Of a stretch of DNA of 64,000 bases, positions 7,500 through 16,817 are shown one piece after another (the stretch's first letter is position 1; each line of letters begins with the position of its first letter). The DNA comes from JBMOLK01 sp049325575 (GTDB taxonomy: Bacteria > Bacillota > Clostridia > Acetivibrionales > Acetivibrionaceae). A program made the translations under genes and the position numbers. The stretch spans positions 1 through 64,000 of the forward strand of contig JBMOLK010000058.1 in assembly GCA_049325575.1 (NCBI GenBank), read 5' to 3'. The notes beneath the pieces were generated by a model that was not told the origin of the DNA, ran no database searches, and was given only the letters and a program-made list of their open reading frames with translations.

Positions 7500-9614
7500 A
7501 TGTTGAAAAAAACCGTATGCTTTATTTTATCACTTACTATGCTTTTGACACTTTTGATTCCACAGGTAACGGTATCGGCTGAAGGCTCGTTCAACTATGC
7601 TGAAGCGCTTCAGAAGGCTATTTATTTCTATGAAGCTCAGCAGGCAGGTCCGCTTCCTTCATGGAACCGTGTTGAGTGGCGTGGAGATGCAACAATGAAG
7701 GACTTTGTTACCGGTGGCTGGTATGATGCCGGCGACCATGTAAAGTTCAACCTGCCAATGGCTTATACCGCATCAATGCTTGGATGGGCATTGTATGAGT
7801 ATGGAGAAGGCTTTGATGCCGCGGGGCAAAGAGTTCATTTGGAGAATAACCTTAAGTTTGTTCTTGACTATCTGGTAGCTTGTGACAAAGGAAACAGCAT
7901 AGTATACCAGGTTGGTAACGGTGGTGTAGACCACGCATGGTGGGGACCGGTTGAAGTTATTGAGCTTAGAATGGAAAGGCCTTACTATACAGCCAATGCG
8001 TCCTGTGTAGCAGGTCAGATGGCAGCAGCCCTTGCTATCGGATCAATAGTATTAAAGGATAGTACATATTTGCAGCACGCAAAAAGCTTGTTTGCCCTGG
8101 CGGATTCAGTAAGAAGTGACGCTTCATATACTGCAGCAGGAGGCTTTTACAACTCATGGAGCGGTTTTATTGACGAGCTTATGTGGGCTTCTACATGGCT
8201 ATATTTAGCAACAAATGACAGTACATATTTGGAAAAGGCAGAATCATTTGTTCCGCTTCTTAACAGGCAGGGCCAGTCAACTACAATAGAGTATAAATGG
8301 GGACACTGTTGGGACGACTCTCACTATGGTGCTATGCTCCTACTTTCAAGGATTACAAACAAGCAGGAGTACCATGATTTTGTACAAATGCACCTGGACT
8401 GGTGGACACCTGAAGGATATAACGGTGAAAAAGTAAGATATACTCCGGGCGGCCTTGCATGGCTTGACTCATGGGGATCATTAAGATATGCCACTACGGC
8501 TGCTTTCCTTGCTTCCGTATATGCTGACTCTATAACCGATGAGACATTAAAAGCAAAATATAATACTTTTGCAAAGAAGCAGATAGACTATGCCCTAGGG
8601 GCTAATCCAAATAATAGAAGCTATGTCGTAGGATTTGGTGTCAACCCGCCACAGCGTCCTCATCACAGGACAGCACACGGTTCGTGGTTTGACAGCCAGA
8701 ACGTACCTCCTTATCACAGACATGTGCTTTACGGAGCTCTGGTTGGTGGACCGAATCTGACTGACGCTTACACAGACAGTATTTCCGACTTTGTATCTAA
8801 TGAGGTTGCAACAGATTATAATGCTGGTTTTGTAGCCATCCTTGCCAAGATGACTTCTCTTTACGGAGGAACTCCACAGGCAAACTTCCCGCCGAAAGAA
8901 ACAAAAGAGGATGAGTTTTTTGTTGAAGCAAGTGTCAACTCTTCAGGTACTACCTACACCGAAATAAGGGCGCTTTTAAATAACCGTTCAGCATGGCCGG
9001 CAAGAGTTATAAAGAACCTGTCATTTAACTACTACATGGATCTTTCAGAAGCATTTAATGCAGGTTTTTCAGAAAGTGATATAAAGGTCTCTCTGGGAAG
9101 TTCAGAGTTTCCTGCTACTATATCACCACTTACAAAATACTCAGGCAATATTTATTATGTAAAGATATCCCTTACAGACGGCACAAAAATATTCCCAGGG
9201 GGACAATCACAGTATTCAGGTGAGTTTACCTTCCGTATAGCAGCTCCGTCAGCATCAAGCTTTTGGAATCCTGCCAACGACTATTCATTTGATGGCCTGA
9301 AATCAGGCAGTTATCTTAAGACGAAAAACATACCTGTATATGACGGTACAACAAGGATATTTGGTCTTGAACCCGGAGGAATTGAGAGTCCTACTCCGCC
9401 TCCATCACCAACACCTTCACACCAGTCACAAAAAGGCGATGTGAATATGGATGGTGCTGTTAATTCAACTGACCTTACATTAGTAAAGAGGTTGGTACTT
9501 AAGATTGATGTATCAATTCCTCTCGATCTTAAAGCAGCAGATATGAACGGTGACGGTTTAATTAATTCAACTGATTATACTCTGCTAAAAAGAAAGATTC
9601 TTGGAATAGGCTAA
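7500..9614 (+). CDS. Cellulosomal GH9 endoglucanase with CBM3c and type I dockerin
   Basis: A secreted processive-type endoglucanase destined for a cellulosome. Signal peptide residues 1-27 (cut after TVSA); GH9 domain about 32-460 with GGWYDAGDHVKF (catalytic Asp76 and Asp79) and the acid Glu near 435 in NEVATDYNAGF; CBM3c-type module about 480-625, the class that feeds cellulose chains into GH9 sites; Pro/Ser/Thr linker; C-terminal dockerin about 643-704 with two repeats (DVNMDGAVNSTDLTLVKR and DMNGDGLINSTDYTLLKR). Asn-Ser-Thr at the recognition positions fits clostridial type I dockerins. Total 704 residues, complete. The start has a strong GGAGGAG site. A single gene with its own terminator. 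Confidence 0.96.
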   Translation: MLKKTVCFILSLTMLLTLLIPQVTVSAEGSFNYAEALQKAIYFYEAQQAGPLPSWNRVEWRGDATMKDFVTGGWYDAGDHVKFNLPMAYTASMLGWALYEYGEGFDAAGQRVHLENNLKFVLDYLVACDKGNSIVYQVGNGGVDHAWWGPVEVIELRMERPYYTANASCVAGQMAAALAIGSIVLKDSTYLQHAKSLFALADSVRSDASYTAAGGFYNSWSGFIDELMWASTWLYLATNDSTYLEKAESFVPLLNRQGQSTTIEYKWGHCWDDSHYGAMLLLSRITNKQEYHDFVQMHLDWWTPEGYNGEKVRYTPGGLAWLDSWGSLRYATTAAFLASVYADSITDETLKAKYNTFAKKQIDYALGANPNNRSYVVGFGVNPPQRPHHRTAHGSWFDSQNVPPYHRHVLYGALVGGPNLTDAYTDSISDFVSNEVATDYNAGFVAILAKMTSLYGGTPQANFPPKETKEDEFFVEASVNSSGTTYTEIRALLNNRSAWPARVIKNLSFNYYMDLSEAFNAGFSESDIKVSLGSSEFPATISPLTKYSGNIYYVKISLTDGTKIFPGGQSQYSGEFTFRIAAPSASSFWNPANDYSFDGLKSGSYLKTKNIPVYDGTTRIFGLEPGGIESPTPPPSPTPSHQSQKGDVNMDGAVNSTDLTLVKRLVLKIDVSIPLDLKAADMNGDGLINSTDYTLLKRKILGIG

Positions 9615-9668
9615 TAGGTTGTGTTATAGCTGCAAAATAGTGATTTATATAAGTTGTATATTTTAGAT

Positions 9669-9705
9669 GCCATATGGATAGAAATGTCTATATGGCTTCT
9701 TTTTT
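9669..9705 (+). terminator. Intrinsic terminator of the GH9 gene
   Basis: GCCATAT-GGA pairs with TCT-ATATGGC around an eight-base loop, followed by TTCTTTTTT. It lies 55 bases after the GH9 stop. Confidence 0.8.
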
Positions 9706-9717
9706 ACCAATAAAACA

Positions 9718-9747
9718 TTGACCAGGATATAGAAAGTAAGGTATAAT
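9718..9747 (+). promoter_or_regulatory. Sigma-A type promoter for the stalk/VWA cassette 1
   Basis: TTGACC, an 18-base spacer and TATAAT directly after the GH9 terminator. It would start a leader of about 155 bases before the stalk-domain gene at 9911. The rest of this 296-base gap shows no other feature. Confidence 0.6.
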
Positions 9748-9910
9748 AATTAGTATAACGAAAAAATTTGCTAAAATACTTACATAATTTTACATCCAGT
9801 TTACTTACAGGTGGTCATATCTTATTACTCAATTTCAAGATCTTACATGTTTCTATTAAAGTTTTAAGTATTTCATTGGTTTAAAGAAAAAAATAAGAGA
9901 GGTAGAGGGT

Positions 9911-10696
9911 ATGCTTATGAAAAGAATGGGTGTGTTTTTTTCATATGTAGTTGTATTCTGTTTGTTGTCTGCTTTTAGCTTTACAACCGGTTTTTCTTCA
10001 GGTACTGCTCAAGCTTCCTCAAACAATGAGATTAGTGTTTTCTTAAACGGTACCAAACTTGCGTTTGATGTCAAACCCTACATAAAAAATGGCAGGACCA
10101 TGGTGCCTTTTAGAAAGATATTTGAGTCATTGGGAGTGGATATTAGCTGGAATGCTGCAAGCCGAACTATTTTAGCCCAAAATTATACAACAGAGATTTT
10201 TATTGAAATAAGCAAAAGTCATGCTTATGTAAACGGCTACAAAATCGGACTTGATGTAGCAGCAGAAATCAACAATGGAAGAACTTTTGTACCGTTAAGA
10301 TTTGTAAGCGAGAACACAGGCGCTGAAGTCAGCTGGGATGGAAATACGAGGTCAGTTTACATTTCGTATGTTAACAATAAATATAATCTGGTGGAAAAAT
10401 CTTATTACAGAGACCTGGAGTTTTCAGTAGACAGGTTGGATATTAAGGAAGGTGGCAAGCAAATTATCGTATACGGTAAAACGAATTTACCGGACAGAGT
10501 GCTTTCAATAGAAGTTTATGATGACTCAAGAAAGTTTGTAAGCAGTTTGGCTGCCATAACAGGTAAAGAAGGAGATATGTACATATTTGAAGCTGTTATA
10601 TATACGACATCTGCATTTAGCCCAAAGAATGTTCTGGTAAAAACATTCAATGATTATAAAAAACAAGTGAAAATTTCTGAGTATATGCTCCAATAA
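9911..10696 (+). CDS. Secreted copper-amine-oxidase N-terminal (stalk) domain protein, cassette 1
   Basis: A 261-residue exported protein. A signal peptide (to about residue 36, ending AQAS) is followed by a duplicated copper amine oxidase N-terminal-like domain, with YIKNGRTMVPFRKIFESLG and EINNGRTFVPLRFVSENTG as the two repeated cores. Such domains in Gram-positives bind the wall or act as stalks; they are not amine oxidases. The last 100 residues are a beta-rich domain I do not recognise. It precedes the large VWA protein by 76 bases and has a clear paralogue at 27752-28588, which also precedes a VWA protein, so the two products probably act together at the surface. Confidence 0.85.
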   Translation: MLMKRMGVFFSYVVVFCLLSAFSFTTGFSSGTAQASSNNEISVFLNGTKLAFDVKPYIKNGRTMVPFRKIFESLGVDISWNAASRTILAQNYTTEIFIEISKSHAYVNGYKIGLDVAAEINNGRTFVPLRFVSENTGAEVSWDGNTRSVYISYVNNKYNLVEKSYYRDLEFSVDRLDIKEGGKQIIVYGKTNLPDRVLSIEVYDDSRKFVSSLAAITGKEGDMYIFEAVIYTTSAFSPKNVLVKTFNDYKKQVKISEYMLQ

Positions 10697-10772
10697 TTTA
10701 TTAACATAAATTAAATTTTGGAGCTGCATAATCAAATACCCGTTAGATCAGTCAAAGGAGGGCTTGTATTAT

Positions 10773-13700
10773 ATGTATATAATAGTATTAAGAAAGTTTA
10801 CATATTGCTTACTTTCAACAGTTCTCATCCTTCAGCTTTGTTTTGGTAACAGCTTTATAACTATTCAGAAAGCTTATGCCAATACAGGAAGCAGCCTTAG
10901 TGTAGAATTCTATAACGGCTCTACCAGCACGATAGCCGGTAGTATATACCTAAATTACAAGGTGACAAATAAAGGCTCTACCCAGGTTAACCTGTCGGGC
11001 ATTAAACTAAGATATTATTTTACTGATGATGGAATATCTCCTATTGGTGTAAACATAGATTATGCTGCAAATAACAGTACAGGTATTCTCACAAATGTGA
11101 CTTACTCAATTAACACAACTAGTGCACCAAACGCCAACAGGTATATAGAGTTTGGGTTTAATAGTGCTGCAGGGAGCCTTGCTCCCAATACCTCGGTAAT
11201 ATTAAATTCCAGATTTCATCAAACTTATTTTACAAGTAGTTTTGACCAGAGCAACGACTATTCATTTTGCCAGTCAAACACTACTTATGCAGCGTGGAAT
11301 AAGGTTACTGCATACCTAAATGGTGTACTTGTAAGCGGAACAGAGCCTGTTACGCCATCACCAGCTTCTTCAGCTACTCCCACTCCTACTCCTACCCCAA
11401 CTATAACACCATCATCTTCAACAGTTTCATATACAAACCTTGCGTTAGGTAAAACAGTTGTTGTATCTTCTGAAGAGAGTGGATACGGAAATGTAAAAGC
11501 TTATGCCGTTGATGGCAATACAGGGACAAGATGGTCAAGTGCATATAGCGAGCCACAGTGGATATATGTAGATTTAGGCTCCAGTTACAGCATAAACAGG
11601 GTAAAGCTAAACTGGGAAAACGCATATGCATCTTCATACAAGATTCAGGTGTCAAATGATGCATCCAATTGGACAGATGTATATTCCACCACCTTGGGCA
11701 TAGGTGGAATTGAAGATATATCGTTTACCGCTCGCAGCGGAAGATATGTAAGGCTGTATGGGATAAAGAGGGCTACACAATACGGGTTTTCGTTATGGGA
11801 GTTTGAAGTATATGGGGGCTCTTCAACACCTGCTCCTTCCCAGACACCTGCACCCACTTCCGCTATTACTGCAACTCCAACTCCAACTTCTACTGGAGGA
11901 TCTTTGGTTAATATTGCTGCAGGTAAAACAGCAAGCTCTGACAGTTCCCTAACCAATTATCCTGCTGCCAGTGGGAACGATAATAACACTGGTACCCGTT
12001 GGTGTGCAGCCGACGGCAATTGGAATCACTGGTGGATGGTTGACCTGGGGGCCAGCTACAGCCTGACAGGATCGGAGGTAATGTGGGAGTTTGGCGGAAG
12101 GGTATACAAATATAAAGTTGAGGTTTCCAATAATACTACTCATTGGACTATGGTAGCTGATAAAACAAATAACTACAGCACTTTGCAGGTTCAGGGCGAC
12201 AGTTTTAGTGCAAATGCCAGATATGTCAGGATTACCATAACAGGCCTTGAGAGCGGCAGCTGGGCAAGCTTATGGGAATTCAAAGTTTTTGGCTATTCGT
12301 CAGCTTCACCCACACCTTCACCTACACCAACATCCGGGTCCATTATTAAGAACGGCAACTTTGAAAATGGCGCTGCTAGCTGGAACTTTAGCCAAAACAG
12401 TGCTTCAGGAGCAAACGCATATAATATTGTTTATCAGGATTCAACCAGTAACAATATATCTAAAAGCGGTATTTCAAGTACAGGGGACACTGACTTGTCA
12501 ATTCAATTACAACAAGGCAATGTGGCTTTAAATAATTCTACAAGGTATCGGCTGTCCTTTGATGCTTGGGCTACAGTTTCCAGGGATATTAAAATAGTAA
12601 TAAGAAATGGTACAACTTATACAAGCTATTTTGAAAAGATTCAGAATATCGGTACTTCAAAGCAAACCTATACTTGTGAATTTGTTATGAACAGCCCCAC
12701 GGATCCGGCAGCCCAGTTATCGTTTCAAATGGGGAAGGTGGGTACTGCTGTTACCCAGTACCATGAAGTGGAATTGGATAATGTAACTATGGAAATTATC
12801 ACTGGGGCAGTTAGCCCTACACCTACAATTACACCTGCAGCTTCTCCTTCTTCTGCAGCTTCCCCTACATCAAGTGCTGTACAGGCTAATATCACACTTT
12901 CTAAGAGTGCTGCTGCAGGTGATGTGGAGCTGGCGTCAACAAGTGATTTGAAGTCTTTACAGAATGGCAGCATGTCAGTTAAAGGCACAATAGAGGCTCA
13001 AAAGGAAATAGTGCTGGTCATGGATAACTCGGGCAGCTTTAATTCTTATATAGCCGATGTTCCATCACCCTTTGATTTTGGGATTTTTGCAAATAATGGC
13101 CTGTCAATCCAGGGTAATGAAGCTACGATTAACGGGAGTACCTATGCCAGGAGTTTTTCGAGCACAGGCAGTAGACTTACCATTTCCGAAAAATGCTCTG
13201 CTTCTTCATTTTATATAATAACACCGACGATTAGTGTAGGAAGGTTTGAGAATGTTACTACTCCTATAGAAATGCCATATTTTCATTCTACACTGATTAA
13301 TGAAGCATATGCAAACTCAAAAATTTATGATTCCAACAGCTTTCCACCTAATGTGGATGTTCCAATGCCGGGCCAGACTAATATAAATATCAGGTATGAT
13401 CCGTCAAAGAGCCAGTTTGTGATAACAGGAAGCGGTACATTCCAAATAAATTCATCAATGTACTTTAAAGGAAACCTGCTTATATCACTTCCAAAGACTA
13501 ATAATACCGGAGATTCTTTCCTGGTAGCTGACGGAGACATTATACTGCAGGGAAGCTCACTATCCCCTAGTGGCTCTAATGATAAGGTATATGTATATTC
13601 AATAGGCGGAAATATAGAGTTCCAGACATCAAGTTCAAGAATAAACGGAATAGCCTATGCACCGGGCAGCCCGTTAAGGCCAGGGACAACAGGAAATGTT

Positions 13701-14837
13701 ATATTCTTAGGAGACGGCAATACCTTTAACGGAAGCCTTGCGGCGCAGAATTTCAGTTTTACGGCAGGAACGCTTACAGTCAATGCACCCACTGGCAGCA
13801 TGGATGCTGTTGAGTCAAGATATATCAGTACTACAAGCCACTTAAATTCTATAAAGTCTGCTGCAAAGGATTTTGTAGGCAAGTTTGCCGGTACAAAAAC
13901 AAAGATAGGGGTTATACAGTACTCTGACACTGCAAATGTAAACGACTTTATACTTTATGATCTTTCAGTTAGTTCAAATGTGGAAACATTAAAAGGCAGG
14001 ATAGATGGTATAACAGCCGGAACCAACGGTTACAGCAATATGGGAGATGCTCTAAGAAGAGCCAATTATCTTTTGAATGATTCAAGTCAAACAGGTCAGT
14101 ATTCATCAAAGTACATGGTTGTATTGACAGGTTCATCACCAAACAAGTGGACCAGCATAAATGCAGCAAAGACAGCGCCCAAAACTAATGACGGTAATGC
14201 AAATCCCGACCATCTTGGCGGCGATGGAACAATAGACAGTGACGGCAGTTCTCTTAACTATGCAATAACTATCGGTAATATTATAAAGCAGGGAACTATT
14301 GAACCCATATTTATAGACTATTCGCCCACCGATATTGAGGCTAAGCTTGAGCAAATTGCAGAGTCAAGTGGAGCGGATTTGGTAGCTTCCACAGGAAAGC
14401 ATTTTTACAAGGCTGATTCAATCAATGAACTTAAGGGTATTTATGACAGTGTCTATTTGGAGATAATTTACCACATAAAACTAAACGGTATACAATATGA
14501 AGAGTTGCTTCCAGAGGGAGTTAAGGTTGTTGAGGTACCCGATGGAATGAGTGTACTGACGGAAGTAGTAGACGGAAAGACCAGATACAAGGTGACAGGC
14601 ACTATAAACAATGTACCCCTTACCTTTAATGGTATCCACTACGTACTAAGCCCCTACAGCTTTGATATAAAGGTAAGGTATATGAAGCCAGGTGCAATAA
14701 CATTCAATGGTTCGGATGCCAAGATGACATACACAATCAACTATACCGACAGCGGTGGAGTGAAGCGTACCCATGCTTTAGTCAGACAGTTTGACGACAT
14801 GACCGTTAATGTGAAAGTTTCTATTGATGTATCATAA
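10773..14837 (+). CDS. Giant secreted CBM3 / discoidin / CBM4_9 / split-VWA surface protein, cassette 1
   Basis: A secreted protein of 1354 residues. The ATG at 10773 is 11 bases from AAAGGAGGG; a TTG at 10764 is too close to that site. Order: signal peptide (ends KAYA); CBM3 about 39-190 (ends VTAYLNGVLVSG); Pro/Thr linker; two F5/8-type-C (discoidin, CBM32-like) modules about 218-349 and 379-508; CBM4_9-like module about 523-678 (IIKNGNFENG start); linker; then a VWA domain. The MIDAS motif VLVMDNSGS near 750 is followed at once by a beta-rich insert of about 250 residues, after which VWA resumes (IGVIQYSD near 1046, YMVVLTGSSP near 1114). A beta-rich C-terminal domain closes it. There is no dockerin, anchor helix or sorting signal. 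Likely a cellulose-binding surface adhesin; this role is inferred. Confidence 0.85.
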   Translation: MYIIVLRKFTYCLLSTVLILQLCFGNSFITIQKAYANTGSSLSVEFYNGSTSTIAGSIYLNYKVTNKGSTQVNLSGIKLRYYFTDDGISPIGVNIDYAANNSTGILTNVTYSINTTSAPNANRYIEFGFNSAAGSLAPNTSVILNSRFHQTYFTSSFDQSNDYSFCQSNTTYAAWNKVTAYLNGVLVSGTEPVTPSPASSATPTPTPTPTITPSSSTVSYTNLALGKTVVVSSEESGYGNVKAYAVDGNTGTRWSSAYSEPQWIYVDLGSSYSINRVKLNWENAYASSYKIQVSNDASNWTDVYSTTLGIGGIEDISFTARSGRYVRLYGIKRATQYGFSLWEFEVYGGSSTPAPSQTPAPTSAITATPTPTSTGGSLVNIAAGKTASSDSSLTNYPAASGNDNNTGTRWCAADGNWNHWWMVDLGASYSLTGSEVMWEFGGRVYKYKVEVSNNTTHWTMVADKTNNYSTLQVQGDSFSANARYVRITITGLESGSWASLWEFKVFGYSSASPTPSPTPTSGSIIKNGNFENGAASWNFSQNSASGANAYNIVYQDSTSNNISKSGISSTGDTDLSIQLQQGNVALNNSTRYRLSFDAWATVSRDIKIVIRNGTTYTSYFEKIQNIGTSKQTYTCEFVMNSPTDPAAQLSFQMGKVGTAVTQYHEVELDNVTMEIITGAVSPTPTITPAASPSSAASPTSSAVQANITLSKSAAAGDVELASTSDLKSLQNGSMSVKGTIEAQKEIVLVMDNSGSFNSYIADVPSPFDFGIFANNGLSIQGNEATINGSTYARSFSSTGSRLTISEKCSASSFYIITPTISVGRFENVTTPIEMPYFHSTLINEAYANSKIYDSNSFPPNVDVPMPGQTNINIRYDPSKSQFVITGSGTFQINSSMYFKGNLLISLPKTNNTGDSFLVADGDIILQGSSLSPSGSNDKVYVYSIGGNIEFQTSSSRINGIAYAPGSPLRPGTTGNVIFLGDGNTFNGSLAAQNFSFTAGTLTVNAPTGSMDAVESRYISTTSHLNSIKSAAKDFVGKFAGTKTKIGVIQYSDTANVNDFILYDLSVSSNVETLKGRIDGITAGTNGYSNMGDALRRANYLLNDSSQTGQYSSKYMVVLTGSSPNKWTSINAAKTAPKTNDGNANPDHLGGDGTIDSDGSSLNYAITIGNIIKQGTIEPIFIDYSPTDIEAKLEQIAESSGADLVASTGKHFYKADSINELKGIYDSVYLEIIYHIKLNGIQYEELLPEGVKVVEVPDGMSVLTEVVDGKTRYKVTGTINNVPLTFNGIHYVLSPYSFDIKVRYMKPGAITFNGSDAKMTYTINYTDSGGVKRTHALVRQFDDMTVNVKVSIDVS

Positions 14838-14854
14838 ACTAATGGTTTATCAAG

Positions 14855-14892
14855 GTGGTTAATGCCTATTCTTAGGTGTTAGCCACTTTTTT
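14855..14892 (+). terminator. Intrinsic terminator after the VWA protein gene
   Basis: GTGGTTAATGCCTA pairs, with G-U and two weak positions, with TAGGTGTTAGCCAC, followed by TTTTTT. It ends cassette 1. Confidence 0.75.
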
Positions 14893-15062
14893 ATGTTTAT
14901 TAAACTATATTGACTTATTGGTTTACTTTTGATATCTTTTTTTTATTAATTATGTCAACGGAAAAATTAACATAAACTTATTCTTCCATTTACATCAGGT
15001 TAAAGATAATAAACTAAGATAAAAGCATCCAAATCATAAAATTTTTAAGGGGGTTCTACAGA

Positions 15063-16427
15063 ATGAGAAAAATCAGTATTAAGAAATCAATTGTATGCCT
15101 GGCTTTATCAGGTGTATTGGCAGCGACTTTTATATCCGGTACTGTAGTAGCAAAAGAACCTAAGTTATCAAAAAAGCCCGGTGTTAAAAACGTAATTGTC
15201 ATGATAAGCGACGGCTGTGGTTATAATCAAATAGAGGCTGCAAACTATTATCAATATGGAAAATCGGGTATGCAGGTTTATGAGCAGTTCCCAGTAAGAT
15301 ATGCAATGAGTACATATTCGGAAGGCTCATATGACCCTTCACTGGCATGGGGAAGCTTTGACTATGTTAAAAACGGTGCTACAGACTCTGCTGCCGCTGC
15401 CACTGCAATGTCAACAGGAGTTAAAACATATGATGCAGCTATCGGATTGGATTTTGACGGTAATCCCGTAAAGCATATTGCTGAAGTGGCTGAAGAGCTT
15501 GGAAAATCAACGGGTGTAGTAACAAGTGTACAAATAAGCCATGCTACTCCTGCAGGTTTTGTTGCCCATAACAGAAACAGAAACAATTACGAAGAAATCG
15601 CTAAGGAAATGATTCTCTCTACTAAGACAGATGTTATAATGGGTGCGGGTAATCCATGGTTTGATAATAATGGTGTAAGAAAGGTTTATCCAAATTCTTA
15701 CAAGTATGTTGGAGGACAGACTACATGGGAAGGGCTTGTCAATGGAACTTTGAAAACTGCTGATGCTGATGGTGACGGAGTATCGGACCCATGGACCCTG
15801 ATCCAGTCAAGGAGCGGGTTCCAAAAGCTTATGTCAGGTGAGACTCCTAAACGCGTTATTGGTGTTGCTGAAGTATACACAACCCTTCAGCAGGCAAGAG
15901 GCGGAGATGACAAAGCCGACCCTTATGCGGTCCCATTGAATCAAAATGTTCCTACGTTGGCTGAAATGGCAAAGGGTGCTATAAATGTACTTGATAATGA
16001 CAAGGATGGATTCTTCCTTATGATTGAAGGCGGAGCAGTTGACTGGGCAGGTCATGCAAATCAGTCCGGACGCGTAATAGAAGAGGAAATTGAGTTTAAC
16101 AAAGCTGTAGAAGCTGTCGTCCAGTGGGTTGAAAAGTACAGTAACTGGGGCGAGACACTCCTTATTGTAACCGGTGATCATGAAACAGGATATCTCACCG
16201 GACCTGGATCAAACCCAGCATGGCAGCCTATAGTTAATAATGGAGAAGGCAATCTTCCGGGAATGCTGTGGAACAGCGGAAGCCATACCAACAGCCTGGT
16301 TCCTTTGTTTGCCAAGGGTGCTGCAGCAAGATTCATAAGGGGTTATGCCGATGAAAGAGATCCTGTCCGCGGCTTATATATAGATAATACCGAGTTGGCC
16401 AAGGTTCTGTTTGGTGTTATTGAATAG
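15063..16427 (+). CDS. Secreted alkaline phosphatase
   Basis: A PhoA-superfamily alkaline phosphatase (454 residues) releasing phosphate from monoesters outside the cell. A signal peptide ends near residue 30 (GTVVA). Metal and catalytic motifs are all present: VMISDGCG, nucleophile Ser109 in GATDSAAAATAMSTG, SHATPAGF, FLMIEGGAVDWAGH, VTGDHETG and the late SHTNSLVP. It follows GGGGG at normal spacing. It is a single gene between two terminators, so it is independent of the VWA cassette. No clear Pho-box was picked out, although the OmpR-type pair at 5-7 kb could be a controller. Confidence 0.95.
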   Translation: MRKISIKKSIVCLALSGVLAATFISGTVVAKEPKLSKKPGVKNVIVMISDGCGYNQIEAANYYQYGKSGMQVYEQFPVRYAMSTYSEGSYDPSLAWGSFDYVKNGATDSAAAATAMSTGVKTYDAAIGLDFDGNPVKHIAEVAEELGKSTGVVTSVQISHATPAGFVAHNRNRNNYEEIAKEMILSTKTDVIMGAGNPWFDNNGVRKVYPNSYKYVGGQTTWEGLVNGTLKTADADGDGVSDPWTLIQSRSGFQKLMSGETPKRVIGVAEVYTTLQQARGGDDKADPYAVPLNQNVPTLAEMAKGAINVLDNDKDGFFLMIEGGAVDWAGHANQSGRVIEEEIEFNKAVEAVVQWVEKYSNWGETLLIVTGDHETGYLTGPGSNPAWQPIVNNGEGNLPGMLWNSGSHTNSLVPLFAKGAAARFIRGYADERDPVRGLYIDNTELAKVLFGVIE

Positions 16428-16483
16428 AAGACAGAAGCTGATACCATATTAATAGACTAGAGAATAATACTAAGGCAAGTAAT

Positions 16484-16533
16484 ACCGGGTTTTTGAAGCT
16501 ATCCTCCTCAAATATCAAAAACCCGGTTTTTTT
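16484..16533 (+). terminator. Strong intrinsic terminator of the alkaline phosphatase gene
   Basis: ACCGGGTTTTTGA and TCAAAAACCCGGT form a 13-base-pair perfect stem, followed by a run of seven T. Confidence 0.92.
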
Positions 16534-16731
16534 ATGTTGAAAGCACAAAAGTATCTACATAAAGCATTGTGCGTTCAACAGGTCAGGGAATATGATTTTG
16601 TGAGAATCTGATTTGATAATGTAAAATGTTTTTCGCGAAACATGTAGCAAGTAAATCAATAAAATCTTTCTGCTTAATATAATATAGTGTGTTAATCGGC
16701 CATATCCGGCATATATATATAAAATTCAATA

Positions 16732-16760
16732 TTTACAACTTGTTTAATTAATCATATAAT
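16732..16760 (+). promoter_or_regulatory. Promoter of the ferredoxin-AOR-moaD operon
   Basis: TTTACA, 17-base spacer, TATAAT. The ferredoxin start is about 50 bases from the expected transcription start. Confidence 0.65.
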
Positions 16761-16764
16761 GTAT

Positions 16765-16782
16765 TTGTTATATATTTAACAA
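16765..16782. promoter_or_regulatory. Inverted repeat at the AOR operon transcription start
   Basis: TTGTTA, six bases, TAACAA. It begins five bases after the -10 hexamer, where a repressor would block transcription. AT-rich, so chance is possible. Confidence 0.35.
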
Positions 16783-16817
16783 ACGTTTATTAAATCACAT
16801 GTTTAGGGGTGTTAAAT

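Larger units (their letters stand above)
16428..16817. other. Intergenic region before the AOR operon
   Basis: 390 bases. It contains the alkaline phosphatase terminator (16484-16533), an 18-base near-palindrome ATGTTTTTCGCGAAACAT (16626-16643), a strong promoter (16732-16760) and an inverted repeat at the expected transcription start. No open frame of note and no leader resembling the tupA riboswitch candidate. Confidence 0.6.

Noticed and set aside
13325..13930. Minus-strand frames inside the giant VWA gene
   Set aside because: The plus-strand frame is continuous, with clear domains; the others are shadows.
16428..16817. A second Moco/Tuco riboswitch before the AOR operon
   Set aside because: The promoter leaves a leader of about 50 bases, and no GNRA-capped helix like that of tupA is present.
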